DNA of 64,000 nucleotides, taken from GCA-016699835 sp964543905 (GTDB lineage Bacteria; Planctomycetota; Phycisphaerae; Phycisphaerales; UBA1924). The DNA lies in the NCBI GenBank assembly GCA_964543905.1, contig CAZIZO010000013.1, positions 19,230 through 83,229 on the forward strand. Reading direction: 5' to 3'. A model generated the notes under the pieces. It was given only the letters and a program-made list of their open reading frames with translations. It searched no databases and was not told where the DNA came from. Of the stretch, positions 7,471-16,505 are shown in pieces (within the stretch, counting starts at the first letter, position 1; each line of letters begins with the position of its first letter). A program made the translations under genes and the position numbers.

Positions 7471-10404
7471 ATGGCGGATGTGATGGTGGATCATTTGGTG
7501 TTGACGGCGGCGAATGAGGCGCAAGCGTGTGCGTATCGGGCGCAACTCGCGGCGCGAGACATGTCGCGCGTGGGGCGGTGGCATGTGCTGCCGGACCCGG
7601 GCGGGAAGCGCGTGGGGTCGGGCGCGGCGACGATCTCGGCGCTGCGGCATGTGGAGAAGGTGGAGGGGAAGCGAGGGCTGCGCGGCGTGAGCGTGCTGAT
7701 CCTGCACTCGGGGGGAGATAGCCGAAGGTTGCCGGCGTATGCGGCGCAGGGGAAGGTGTTTGTGCCGATGGGGCGGCGCGATGAACGTGGGCGCGAGTTG
7801 GCGTTGTTTGATCTGGTGTTGGAGGACATGCTGGAGTTTCAGCATGGTCTCGAACGAGCGATACCCGAGTGGCCGCGGAGTGTGGTGATCGCGGCGGGCG
7901 ATGTCTACTTGGGAGCGGCGGACGAGTGCCCGGATTGGACTGGGCGTGAGATCGTCGGTGTCGGCTTTCGGGCTTCACGGCAAGTTGCACATCGTCACGG
8001 CGTGTACGTGCTGGATGCAGATGGCGAGGTGCGGGAGTTTGTGCAGAAGCCCGATGACGCCGCGCTGCGGAAGGCTGGGGCGCTGGACTGGCGGGGCGAG
8101 GCGATCGTGGATAGTGGGATCGTCGTGCTGCCGACGCGGGCGGCGGCGCGGCTGGCGAGCGTACCTGAGCGGGCGGGGGCGTTGTGGCGAGGGGTGTTGG
8201 CGGGTGAGCGGCGTGGGCTTGATGTGTACGAGCATTTGTTGATGGGATGGGCGACGCGTGGGCGTGAGCAATATGCGGCGAAAGTGGGTGCGTCGGACGA
8301 TGAGCAGCGGCGCGAGTATGTCGCGCTGCACGGGTGTTTGTACGACGGCGGGATGCGCGGGCATGTGATGCGGGAGTGCCCCTTTGAGCACCTGGGGACG
8401 ACGCGGGAGTACATCGAGCGCGTCGGAGCGGGTGCGAGAGATTGTGCGTTCTCGCGGCGTGTGCGCCTGATGGGGGAGAATCTGGTGACGAACTGGACGG
8501 GGGAGATTGTGCCGCCGCGGGTGATGCGGAGGGGGTTGGGGGCGACGTGCCTGCCGATCGGGGAGCGGGAGTGGGCGGTGGTGGCGTTTGATGTGCGGGA
8601 TGACTTCAAGTCGGCGGTCGAGCATGGGGGAACGGTGTGCGGGCGGCGGCTTTCCGAGGTTGCCGAATCGGTTGGTGAAATGGAAGTGTGGGGCGTCGGG
8701 GCGCAAGCGGGGATGTCCCCCCGTTGGCGATCGAAGGCTCGCGTGGCACCTCCCCTGCTCGGGCCGGGGGAGGAGCGCAGCGCGTGGAACGCTCGGCTTT
8801 GGCCGGTGACACGGTCACGAACGGCGTGGGGGATGGTCGAGTGGATGACGAGGGAAGGAGGGCGACCTTCGCGGGCGTGGCGGGCGGCGACGCGGATGAG
8901 TTTGGCGGAGTTGGTGGTCGCGGTGAATCATGAGCGGTTGCTGCGGCACCAAGAGGAATGTCGGACGAAGGAGCGATTGGGACGGCTTGGCGACGTGGCC
9001 AGATCGGCGTGGAGCATGGCCGCACGGGATGTGGTCGATGATCTTGAGCGAGTCGCTCCGTCGGAGCGGAATGGGCTGGCGCGATCGGCGGCGGGTTCGC
9101 TGTGGTCGGCGTATGGAGCAGAGAAGAGCGCGGGCGAGCGGGCGCGGCTCGCGATGCTGATGGTGAGGATGTGCGAAGCAACGGGATGCCCGCCGCCGGT
9201 GGGATCGGGCGGACTTGTCGCGTTGCGATCGGCGGTGTGGCGGCATGTGCGGGAGTCGGTGGCGCGGGAGGCACGCATCTCGCGGCGATTGCCGAGGGCG
9301 GGTGTGCGTGTGGGGGAGGTCGTGTGTTCGACCGCGCCGGTTCGGATTGATTTGGCGGGCGGGTGGACCGATACGCCGCCGATATGCTCGGACATGGGCG
9401 GGCGTGTGGTGAACGTGGCGATCACGCTGGATGGGGAACACCCGATCCGGGCGGCGTGCAAGCGTGTGGCGGAACGCGGCATTCGCGTGACGAGTGTGGA
9501 CCTGGGCAAGTCGGTGGTGTTTCGAGAGGCGAAGGAGTTGTGGGCGTTCGATGATCCGGGTGATTGGGCGGCGTTGCCGAAGGCGGCGCTGGCGATGTCG
9601 GGGCTTGTGCCGGCGGAAGGGCAAGGGACGCTGGAGCGTTGGCTGAAGCATGTGGGTGGGGTGGAGTTGACGGTGTCATCGCGCGTGCCGAAGGGCTCGG
9701 GGTTGGGGACGAGTTCGATCATGGGCGCGGCGGTGTTGTCGTCACTCGCGCGGTTGGTCGGGGCGAGGCTGTCGCGCGGGGCGTTGATCGAGCGGACGAG
9801 CCTCGTGGAGCAAATGATGTCGACGGGCGGGGGATGGCAGGATCAGGCGGGCGGGATCGTTCCGGGGGTGAAGTTGCTCTCGACGCGAATGGGCGTGCGG
9901 CAGGTACCGAGCGTGGTGGGGATGACGGATGTGCTCTCGAGTGCCGAGATGCGTGGGCGGCTGCTGCTGTATTCGACGGGGATACAGCGGTTGGCGAAGG
10001 ACATTCTGAAGCAGGTGGTGACGCGGTACTTGGAGCGCGATCCGGGAACGATGGCGACGCTATCGCGGCTGGGACTGTTGGCCAGTCGGGCGGTGTTGCA
10101 CGAGAGGGCGCAGGGGAAGTTCGATCTCGTGGCGACGATGAATGAGTATTGGAGGTTGAAGAAGGCGATGGATCCCGGTGCGACGACGCCGGCGATTGAG
10201 AAGATGCTGGACCCGATCCGGCATGAACTCTCGGCGCACATGCTGCCGGGGGCGGGCGGGGGCGGGTTTGTGTTCATGATCGCGACGAGCGCGGCGGCGG
10301 CGCGGCGGGTGCGGGCGCGGCTGGAGGCAAGGCCGCCGAATGCGCTGGCGCGGTTCTACGAGTTTGCGGTGGATCGGGAGGGGTTGAGGACGACGGTGTG
10401 TTGA
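7471..10404 (+). CDS. fkp: Bifunctional fucokinase / fucose-1-phosphate guanylyltransferase
   Basis: A 977-residue two-domain enzyme that would turn free L-fucose into fucose-1-phosphate and then GDP-fucose for glycans. The N-terminal 500 residues form the pyrophosphorylase-type domain: LILHSGGDSRRLP and GKVFVPMG give the nucleotide-binding start. The C-terminal 370 residues are a GHMP kinase: substrate motif APVRIDLAGGWTDTPP, ATP-binding PKGSGLGTSS, GGGWQDQAGG, and a late GAGGGGFVF. Length is close to Bacteroides Fkp (about 950). The start is ATG with GGAGG five bases upstream. It converges with the next gene, nine bases separating the stops. The coding strand is very G-rich. A related heptose or arabinose substrate is possible. 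Confidence 0.85.
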   Translation: MADVMVDHLVLTAANEAQACAYRAQLAARDMSRVGRWHVLPDPGGKRVGSGAATISALRHVEKVEGKRGLRGVSVLILHSGGDSRRLPAYAAQGKVFVPMGRRDERGRELALFDLVLEDMLEFQHGLERAIPEWPRSVVIAAGDVYLGAADECPDWTGREIVGVGFRASRQVAHRHGVYVLDADGEVREFVQKPDDAALRKAGALDWRGEAIVDSGIVVLPTRAAARLASVPERAGALWRGVLAGERRGLDVYEHLLMGWATRGREQYAAKVGASDDEQRREYVALHGCLYDGGMRGHVMRECPFEHLGTTREYIERVGAGARDCAFSRRVRLMGENLVTNWTGEIVPPRVMRRGLGATCLPIGEREWAVVAFDVRDDFKSAVEHGGTVCGRRLSEVAESVGEMEVWGVGAQAGMSPRWRSKARVAPPLLGPGEERSAWNARLWPVTRSRTAWGMVEWMTREGGRPSRAWRAATRMSLAELVVAVNHERLLRHQEECRTKERLGRLGDVARSAWSMAARDVVDDLERVAPSERNGLARSAAGSLWSAYGAEKSAGERARLAMLMVRMCEATGCPPPVGSGGLVALRSAVWRHVRESVAREARISRRLPRAGVRVGEVVCSTAPVRIDLAGGWTDTPPICSDMGGRVVNVAITLDGEHPIRAACKRVAERGIRVTSVDLGKSVVFREAKELWAFDDPGDWAALPKAALAMSGLVPAEGQGTLERWLKHVGGVELTVSSRVPKGSGLGTSSIMGAAVLSSLARLVGARLSRGALIERTSLVEQMMSTGGGWQDQAGGIVPGVKLLSTRMGVRQVPSVVGMTDVLSSAEMRGRLLLYSTGIQRLAKDILKQVVTRYLERDPGTMATLSRLGLLASRAVLHERAQGKFDLVATMNEYWRLKKAMDPGATTPAIEKMLDPIRHELSAHMLPGAGGGGFVFMIATSAAAARRVRARLEARPPNALARFYEFAVDREGLRTTVC

Positions 10405-10413
10405 ACGTGCGTC

Positions 10414-12369
10414 TCATTGCGGAGCAGCGAACTCCTCCGCCGCGACGCGGTACAACTCGACGGCGAGTTCGCTGAGGTAGTAGCGCCCCTTGCGCTTGGC
10501 GAGCGAATACCACGGGTTCATAAGGACGGAGCGGAGGAGGAAGACGCCCTCGCGTTGAAAGTCGGCGTGTGCGACGGCGAGGCGTGTCAGGAAGGGCGAG
10601 ACCGCGTCGAGTGAATACTGCGAGGGGAGGAGCGTGGTTCGGCTGATGAAGAACGGTTGGTCGTAGATGGGGAGGCCCGCGCGGAGGGTGAGGCGGTTGT
10701 AGATGCGACGGTTGGCGGCGTTGAGTTGGGAGAGGGTGAAGCCGGGGGTTGTGGGGCGGAAGGCGTAGCAGACGATGTTGGACCCGGGCGGGCACAGGGG
10801 AACGCACTGGACGCTTGGTCCACGTGTGAGTGAGGGGAGTTGTTCGAGGAGGGCGTGGAGTTCGCAGGCGTTCCGGATGGTGTCGCGGATGAGGCGGCCG
10901 TGACCGGAGGAGTTGAGCGGGATGAGGGTGTGGCTGAGCCAGACCGCGGCGGCGGCGGCGCCGGGCTTGGAGCCTTCGAGGATGTAGGGGCCCACCTGAT
11001 CGTTTCGGCGTTCGGATTCGACATCGGAGGGGGGCTCGGCGATGTAGGGTGCGGATTGGCGGGCGATGGCCTTGACGATGTTGCTCTTGAAGCAGATGGC
11101 GCCAGAGGGGTAGGGGATGTAGCCGAGTTTGTGGGGGTCGATGGTGACGGAGTCGCAGTCGGCGAGGTGTTCGAGGGCGTTGCAGGCACCGTGCTCGGGG
11201 AGGTGCAGCGCGATCTCGTGTTGCTTGTCGTCGATGGAGACTTCCGAGTGGGGCTCGCCCAGCCCGAGGCGGTCGGGAACGGTAACGGTGCGGAGGTAGC
11301 CGCCGTAGGCGCCGTCGGCGTGGAGCCAGAAGGAGGGTTTGCCGTGTTTTTCGCGGGATTGGCGGAGGAGGGAGATTTGATCGACGGGATCGACGGCGCC
11401 TTCTTCGGTGCTGCCGATGACGGCGACGACGGCGAGGGCGTGCTGGCCACGGGATTCGATATGAGTCAGGGCGTCGTCGAGGGCGTCGGGCTTCATGCGG
11501 AAGTCGGCGTCGACGGGAACCGAGAGGAGGGCGCGGCGTCCAAGGCCCAGGACGTCCATCGCCTTTTCGAAGCAGTAGTGGTGCGTTTGCGGGACCAGCA
11601 CGACGGGGTCGGAGCGGATGAGGTCGAGAACGGCGTGGATGCCTCGCTCCACAACGTTGTGTGGCGAATCGAGATAGGCCTGCACGACGCGCTGGACGGT
11701 CGCGGGGGTGTTGCCGAACGTGGCTTGGGCCTCGGCGAAGACGGCGGCAAAGGCTTGGAGCGAGGTGGTTGGGCTTTGGGCGAGGGCGAGTCGGGGATCG
11801 TGGTTCCATGGCGGCGCGGGGAGCGAGAGCGCGGCTCGCATGTCGCTGATCACGAAGGGGAGGTACTTGGTGGATCGAGCGATCCAGAGGGCTTCGAGGT
11901 TGGCGATGGTGCCGCCGCCGGTGAGGTGAGCCCAGGAGGTGGTGGAATAGCCCACCATTCGGGCGATGAGTTGAGCGGCTTCGAGTTCGAGGCGAACGGT
12001 GACGGGAGCGGATTCGGAGGAGACGTTGTTGGGGTTGTAGAGCATGGCGGCGAAGTAGGCCGCGATGCTGGGAAGCGTCTGCTCGGAGAGCATGTGGGCG
12101 GCGTATCTGGGGCTGTAGAAGGGGAAGTCGGCCTTGAGGCGGGCGAGGAGTTCGAGGAGGCGGTCTTCGAAGTGGTCGTAGAAATCGGCGGCTTCGCGAC
12201 GGAGGTGAGAATCGACGATCACGCCGTCCTCGGGGAAGTAGTTGCGACGCCAGGCGTGGTAGTCTTGGATGATGCGTCGGATGGTGTCGGAGAACCACTC
12301 GGAGTTCTCGCCTTTGGGCCCGGCGAACCAGGCGGAGAGGGCGTGGAAGTTGGGAGTTGGGGTGGGCAT
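10414..12369 (-). CDS. Group II PLP-dependent decarboxylase (tyrosine/glutamate decarboxylase-like)
   Basis: A 651-residue decarboxylase of the AAT-fold group II family. Markers: LPSIAAYFAAMLYNPNNV near residue 100, the phosphate-binding LTGGGTIANLEAL at about 149, HADGAYGG at 350-357 (Asp contacts the PLP pyridine), and DPHKLGYIPYPSG with the Schiff-base Lys at about 414. The insertions and total length resemble bacterial tyrosine decarboxylases (about 620) more than GadB (466). It would release CO2 from an aromatic or acidic amino acid. The ATG is chosen at MPTPTPNFH, where the conserved part begins; the ribosome site is weak and a strong AGGAGG lies about 20 bases upstream. No antiporter gene is adjacent. 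Confidence 0.85.
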   Translation of the reverse strand: MPTPTPNFHALSAWFAGPKGENSEWFSDTIRRIIQDYHAWRRNYFPEDGVIVDSHLRREAADFYDHFEDRLLELLARLKADFPFYSPRYAAHMLSEQTLPSIAAYFAAMLYNPNNVSSESAPVTVRLELEAAQLIARMVGYSTTSWAHLTGGGTIANLEALWIARSTKYLPFVISDMRAALSLPAPPWNHDPRLALAQSPTTSLQAFAAVFAEAQATFGNTPATVQRVVQAYLDSPHNVVERGIHAVLDLIRSDPVVLVPQTHHYCFEKAMDVLGLGRRALLSVPVDADFRMKPDALDDALTHIESRGQHALAVVAVIGSTEEGAVDPVDQISLLRQSREKHGKPSFWLHADGAYGGYLRTVTVPDRLGLGEPHSEVSIDDKQHEIALHLPEHGACNALEHLADCDSVTIDPHKLGYIPYPSGAICFKSNIVKAIARQSAPYIAEPPSDVESERRNDQVGPYILEGSKPGAAAAAVWLSHTLIPLNSSGHGRLIRDTIRNACELHALLEQLPSLTRGPSVQCVPLCPPGSNIVCYAFRPTTPGFTLSQLNAANRRIYNRLTLRAGLPIYDQPFFISRTTLLPSQYSLDAVSPFLTRLAVAHADFQREGVFLLRSVLMNPWYSLAKRKGRYYLSELAVELYRVAAEEFAAPQ

Positions 12370-12478
12370 GGTGCAACTCGAAGCGTGCTCCTCCTGAGCG
12401 AGGAGCGTAGACGAGGGGCGGAGCGCGGAGTGCAGGGGAGCGAGCGGCGTGGATGGGGGCGCAGGCTGGAAAGTACAA

Positions 12479-12504
12479 CCCCCGCCGGGTGTGCCCGGCG
12501 GGGG
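12479..12504 (-). terminator. Terminator hairpin of the 12.6-13.4 kb sorting-tail gene
   Basis: Arms CCCCCGCCGGG and CCCGGCGGGGG around TGTG, with TTGTACTTT following on the minus strand. It lies 68 bases past the stop of the sorting-tail gene and fits a rho-independent terminator. Confidence 0.65.
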
Positions 12505-12572
12505 AGAGTCGTTCAAACCGAATGTCGATCCCAAGGGATTCGATCACGGGACTGGTGATCGAGGGGAGTCGA

Positions 12573-13352
12573 TTACCGCCGACGGCGGGCGGCCACCATG
12601 CCACCGAGGCCGAGGAGGGCGAGGGCGCCCGGGGCGGGGACTTCGACAACGTGGATGGTGGCGGACTGGCTCTCGGTCATGGAGGCGAGGAGCGAGCCGG
12701 TGCCGGCGTCGGTGCGGTACCAGGAGCCGCGGTTGTTATGGATGGCGCCCTGGGGGATGCCCGCGACCATGTCACGGACGGTGGGGTCGTTGATGGTGAT
12801 GGCGTAGCGGAAGACGACGACGTCGGTGCCTTCGCGGAAGTTGGTTCCACTGATGGAGCGGGGCGTCTGAGCGCTGTTCACGCCGTGGGCGAGGTTGTTG
12901 CTGGTCCCGCCGGGGACGGGCCCGGTGGCGTTGGCGCCGGCGAAGCGGAGGATGTCACCCGGATCGCGATGGCCGGTGAGGAGGCCGGAGGCCGAGGCGG
13001 GGCCCATGCCCGCGGAGGCGAAGGGCAGGATGCGGCCGGTGTTGGTCTGGGGGTTCTCGCTGGTGCCCGCGCCGGTTGCCTCATTGTCGAAGGCGTTGCG
13101 GACGTCGGCGGCCTTGAAGTTGGTGAGGGTGGGCTGGAAGGTGATGCCCGCGAGGCCGAGCACCGTGGTGGTGCCGGCGTTGACGAGTTGGACGCGGGTG
13201 CGGACGTAGACCGTGGCGCCGGGGGTCACGGAGACGTTGCTGCCCCAGGTGGCGCCGGCGTCATTGGACACTTCGAACACGAGTTTGGTGTTCTGGGCGT
13301 TGGCCATGGCGGCGAGGCCGGCAACAGCGAGAATGGCGATCGTCTTCTTCAT
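12573..13352 (-). CDS. Secreted protein with PEP-CTERM-like sorting tail
   Basis: A 259-residue exported protein. The ATG at 13352 has a strong GGAGGAG upstream, and the signal peptide MKKTIAILAVAGLAAMANA is clear. The mature part is Thr, Val and Gly-rich and probably beta-stranded (for example KLVFEVSNDAGATWGSN, then VTPGATVYVRTRVQL, close to a cohesin-like or bacterial-Ig beginning). It ends VPAPGALALLGLGG, MVAA and RRRR, the three-part signal that directs proteins to an exosortase-like processing step. No enzymatic motif seen; a surface structural or adhesive role is inferred. It has its own terminator at 12479-12504. No exosortase gene lies in the window. Confidence 0.8.
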   Translation of the reverse strand: MKKTIAILAVAGLAAMANAQNTKLVFEVSNDAGATWGSNVSVTPGATVYVRTRVQLVNAGTTTVLGLAGITFQPTLTNFKAADVRNAFDNEATGAGTSENPQTNTGRILPFASAGMGPASASGLLTGHRDPGDILRFAGANATGPVPGGTSNNLAHGVNSAQTPRSISGTNFREGTDVVVFRYAITINDPTVRDMVAGIPQGAIHNNRGSWYRTDAGTGSLLASMTESQSATIHVVEVPAPGALALLGLGGMVAARRRR

Positions 13353-13632
13353 TTCTTCTCCTCCAAGGGAATCGGGCCGCGGGCTGGATCGGACAGGGAA
13401 CGAACGACTCGTTCTGTGTTGTTGTCGAGAAACCTCGCGGCGGACAGGAGCAATGTGCCATGGGAATGGGCGAAAATCCAGTTCGCCGGGCACGAAAGGG
13501 CGTGGATTGCGGGTCGAGAGGGCGAGTGCGCGGAAAACCTTGCGCAGACCCACATTTGAGGGTGCGATATGGGACCGGAGCGTGGGGTCTGGGCGTGAGG
13601 AGCGAGGGCGCGGAGGCGGAGGGCGACGCGGC

Positions 13633-14154
13633 TCAGTATTTCAGGACGCTGTGGGCGTGCGCGTGGGGCGTGATGCGGTGGCGTCCATTGAGGGCGAGGA
13701 GTTCGATGAGGACCGTCACCCCGACGATTCGGGCGCCGGAGCCTTCGACGAGTTTGCAGCAGGCTTCGAGGGTGCCCCCGGTGGCCAAGAGGTCATCGAC
13801 GATGAGGACATTCTGTCCGAAAACCAGCGCGTCGGCGTGGACCTCGAGGCGGTCGGAGCCGTACTCAAGGTCGTAGGTGATCCCTCGCGTTTCACGAGGG
13901 AGTTTTTTGGCTTTGCGGATGGGGACGAATCCCGCGGCGAGGGCCTGGGCGATGGCGGTGCCGAAGATAAACCCGCGCGACTCGGCGCCGACGACGATGT
14001 CGACGCGCTTGCCGCGATAGGGGTTGGCCATGAGTTCGACGGCGAGGGCGAGTCCGGAGGGGTCGGCGAGGAGGGGCGTGAAGTCCTTGAACATGATGCC
14101 CGGCTTGGGAAAGTCGGGGACATCACGGATGAGTTTGTAGAGGGATTCGGTCAC
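13633..14154 (-). CDS. apt: Adenine phosphoribosyltransferase
   Basis: A 173-residue purine salvage enzyme (adenine + PRPP to AMP + PPi). The start is GTG at 14154 (VTESLYKLIRDVPDFPKPGI), giving normal Apt length; no ATG lies in frame between it and the far upstream stop. Motifs: FKDFTPLL, GAESRGFIFG, RKAKKLP, and the PRPP loop VLIVDDLLATGGT. The cytosolic enzyme acts alone as a dimer. It is divergently oriented from the NUDIX gene, the 249 bases between them holding both promoters; no clear promoter boxes were picked out. Confidence 0.95.
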   Translation of the reverse strand: MTESLYKLIRDVPDFPKPGIMFKDFTPLLADPSGLALAVELMANPYRGKRVDIVVGAESRGFIFGTAIAQALAAGFVPIRKAKKLPRETRGITYDLEYGSDRLEVHADALVFGQNVLIVDDLLATGGTLEACCKLVEGSGARIVGVTVLIELLALNGRHRITPHAHAHSVLKY

Positions 14155-14403
14155 GTGCAGAGGGTAGGTCGATGGCTCGCTCTCGGTGTTTGAACGACCA
14201 GCGCGAACGGCCTCGGCGCGCGGGCTTCGAGGGCGAACGGACGGCTCCGGCTTGGAGGTACGAACCGGGCGAGTCCGCCGCCAGCCTCGAAGCGTTGGAG
14301 GACGTCGAGGTGGGTCGTGCGATGCGTCCCACACCCGGATGTGCGGAGGGGGTGCGTCGATCGGCCGTCTTGAGGAGCGGAGTTCGCGTGGGAAGGTGTC
14401 CGC

Positions 14404-14997
14404 GTGAGCGCCATCTCGGCCGCCCTCGCCTCCGTACCCTCACCCATGCCCGATCAGAGCGTCCACGGATCGTTGCCCGCCCTTCCGTATCGCATTGCCT
14501 GCCTGTGCGACCTGCGCGACGCGCAGGGACGGGTGCTGTTGTTGCATCGCAAGAAGGAGCCCAACAAGGGGCTGGTGTCGCCGATCGGCGGGAAGTTGGA
14601 CGTGGCGGTGGGTGAATCGCCGGCGGAGTGTGCGCGACGGGAGATCCAGGAAGAGGCGGGGATCGAGGTGCCGATCGAGCGGCTGCATTTGGTCGGGCTG
14701 GTCAGCGAGTGCGCGTTCGAGGGGCGGGGGCACTGGCTGATGTTTGTGTATCGCGTTCTCGGGGCGGTGTGGGTGGAACCTCAGGACATGCGAGAAGGGC
14801 GGCTGGATTGGCACGCGCCGGGCGAGTTGTCGAAGTTGCCCGTGCCGGAGAGCGATCGGGAGGTGATCTGGCCCCTGATGTGGAGGGCGGAGCCGCGTGG
14901 AGAAGGGAAGCGACCGGGGTTCTTTGCGGTGCACATCGATTGCCGAGGGGAGAAGATGCGGTGGAGCGTGGAGCAGGAGACGCCGCCGGAGGCATGA
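14404..14997 (+). CDS. NUDIX hydrolase
   Basis: A 197-residue NUDIX-fold pyrophosphohydrolase that cleaves nucleoside diphosphates linked to another group. The NUDIX box reads GGKLDVAVGESPAECARREI and then QEEAGI, with the REUXEEXGU core intact and a two-residue insertion before the GE. A HRKKEPNKGLVSPIGG lead-in resembles MutT/8-oxo-dGTPase-like members, but substrate cannot be set. The start is GTG at 14404, with GGAAGG ten bases upstream; ATG at 14446 (MPDQSVHG) is the alternative and would remove 14 poorly conserved residues. The gene runs close to the convergent TIM-barrel gene, four bases between stops. Confidence 0.85.
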   Translation: MSAISAALASVPSPMPDQSVHGSLPALPYRIACLCDLRDAQGRVLLLHRKKEPNKGLVSPIGGKLDVAVGESPAECARREIQEEAGIEVPIERLHLVGLVSECAFEGRGHWLMFVYRVLGAVWVEPQDMREGRLDWHAPGELSKLPVPESDREVIWPLMWRAEPRGEGKRPGFFAVHIDCRGEKMRWSVEQETPPEA

Positions 14998-15001
14998 AGG
15001 G

Positions 15002-15760
15002 CTAGGCGTGCGTCAACCAGTGCCTGGCGGCGCGTTCCGGGTCGCGAAGCCCGCGAAGGTCGATGACGAGCGGGCGGGAGTAGCCGCGCGTGACGAGGGC
15101 GGCGGCGTACGCGAGGGTGTCGAGTTGACCGGCGTCGCGCGGGTCGGCTCGGCCCATGTTGTTGGCATCGCTGAGTCGGGCGCTCGCGGGGGGCGTGGGG
15201 AGCCGCGCGACTTCCAGGGCGGGATCGGTTCGCGCAAGGATGAGCGTGGCGGGGTCGAGGCCCAGCGCGAGTGACGCGGCGTGGGAGGAGGCTTGTCGAG
15301 GCGGCCAAGCGTGATCGGCGAGCGTGGTGCCCACGCGTTCGGACGCGGAGCGCAAGCGCTGCACGAGATCATCGGTGGCCTTCGGATCGAGCGCGAGCGA
15401 GACGACAGCGGAGTCCTGGCACGACGTGAGGCGGGCCAGGTCCGACGCGAGTTCGGCGGCGGCGAGCACGGCGCTCGCGGCACGATCGAGATGCGCGAGG
15501 TCGGTAAAGTGGGAGGCGGGAATCCAGAGGTCGAGTCCGGAGAAACGGAGGGCGTGCCGGCGGAGGAGCGCGGCGATGTCTCGGCGGGCGGAGCGGTCGA
15601 GTTCGCGCGGGCGCAAGGTGCTGGCCGTGGCATCGAGGTGGACGCCGCGAGCGCCAAGGGAGGCGGCCCAGGCGATGGCGTCGCGCGGGCCGGGGAGCCA
15701 GGGGGCGCCGTCCACGGCGGGGAGGCCGGCGAGGGAGAGGCTGAGGTGGAGCGAGAGCAC
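15002..15760 (-). CDS. Sugar phosphate isomerase/epimerase-like TIM-barrel protein
   Basis: About 252 residues in the AP-endonuclease-2/xylose-isomerase-like TIM-barrel style: an opening strand LSLHLSLSLAG, then AIAWAASLGARGVHLDAT, LLRRHALRFSGLDLWIP, and a late strand-helix pair. The usual metal ligands (Glu, Asp, His, Glu) are hard to place: HLDAT and DANNMGRADP could supply some. It may be a degenerate or atypical member. The start is taken as GTG at 15760, directly before the first barrel strand; no ribosome site supports it, and upstream in-frame sequence looks non-coding. Function unknown. Confidence 0.55.
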   Translation of the reverse strand: MLSLHLSLSLAGLPAVDGAPWLPGPRDAIAWAASLGARGVHLDATASTLRPRELDRSARRDIAALLRRHALRFSGLDLWIPASHFTDLAHLDRAASAVLAAAELASDLARLTSCQDSAVVSLALDPKATDDLVQRLRSASERVGTTLADHAWPPRQASSHAASLALGLDPATLILARTDPALEVARLPTPPASARLSDANNMGRADPRDAGQLDTLAYAAALVTRGYSRPLVIDLRGLRDPERAARHWLTHA

Positions 15761-15902
15761 GGGGAGTTGTAGACCGGGAAGGCGGGGTGGGACACGTGCC
15801 CGAAGGCATAGCAGATGGAATGTCGGGTTGGACCCCCGGCTCAGAGCAAGGCATGAATGAAAGTGGGCCGAACGCCTGCGGCCACCGGTGTGATGTGAAT
15901 CG

Positions 15903-16505
15903 ATGCGGAGGGGCAAACTACAGTTGAACATGGCGCGAACACGAGCGATGCTGGAGGCGACGCACTTGGTTTCGGCGGCGGTGTGGCTTGGAGCACTGCT
16001 GGGGGCGGGCGGGAGTGCGGCGATGCTCTTTCCGACGATGAAATCGCTGCGCCCGCGCCTGGAGGACTTTGCGGGGTATCCGGGTGAGCACTGGAAGTTG
16101 GCGGCGGGGCAGGTGGCGCAGAAGTTGTTTGTGGCGTGTGACGCGGTGCAACTCGGGTGCGCGGGCGTGTGCTTCCTGACCTTGGGATTGGTCCTGTCGC
16201 GAATGAAGAAGGACGGGGTGCGTGCCCGGGGAGGGATGCTGGTGCGTGCGTTGGCGCTCACGGTGGCGATGGGTCTGGTGTGCTACCAGTTGTTTGTGCT
16301 CGGGCCACGGATGTATGCGAACTCGAGGGCGTATTGGGACAGCGCGAAGGCGGGGGAGGTGGAGCGAGCGAACGCGGCGCAGGCCGCATTTGCGAAGGAC
16401 CACCCGACGTCGTCCAACGTACTGGGAGGGACGGCGACGGCGGTGCTGATGTTGATCGTGAGCGGGGCGTGGGTGCAGGCCGGGGGGAGAGAACATGGCA
16501 AGTAG
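15903..16505 (+). CDS. Four-helix membrane protein (DUF4149-like)
   Basis: A 200-residue inner-membrane protein with four predicted spans: near residues 20-42 (LVSAAVWLGALLGAGGSAAM), 76-98, 110-132 and 176-195. The loop YPGEHWKLAAGQVAQKLF and the pattern of a small N-terminal pair plus late helix resemble DUF4149 proteins, of unknown function. The ATG at 15930 (MARTRAMLEATH) is an alternative start, with GGAGGGG too far upstream to decide. Its stop overlaps the start of nth by 11 bases, so the two are probably co-transcribed, but no functional link is known. Confidence 0.6.
   Translation: MRRGKLQLNMARTRAMLEATHLVSAAVWLGALLGAGGSAAMLFPTMKSLRPRLEDFAGYPGEHWKLAAGQVAQKLFVACDAVQLGCAGVCFLTLGLVLSRMKKDGVRARGGMLVRALALTVAMGLVCYQLFVLGPRMYANSRAYWDSAKAGEVERANAAQAAFAKDHPTSSNVLGGTATAVLMLIVSGAWVQAGGREHGK

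Noticed and set aside
10840..12558. A 572-codon plus-strand open frame
   Set aside because: It mirrors the PLP decarboxylase, whose motifs are unmistakable; the frame is Gly/Val/Glu-rich from reading GC-rich codons backwards.
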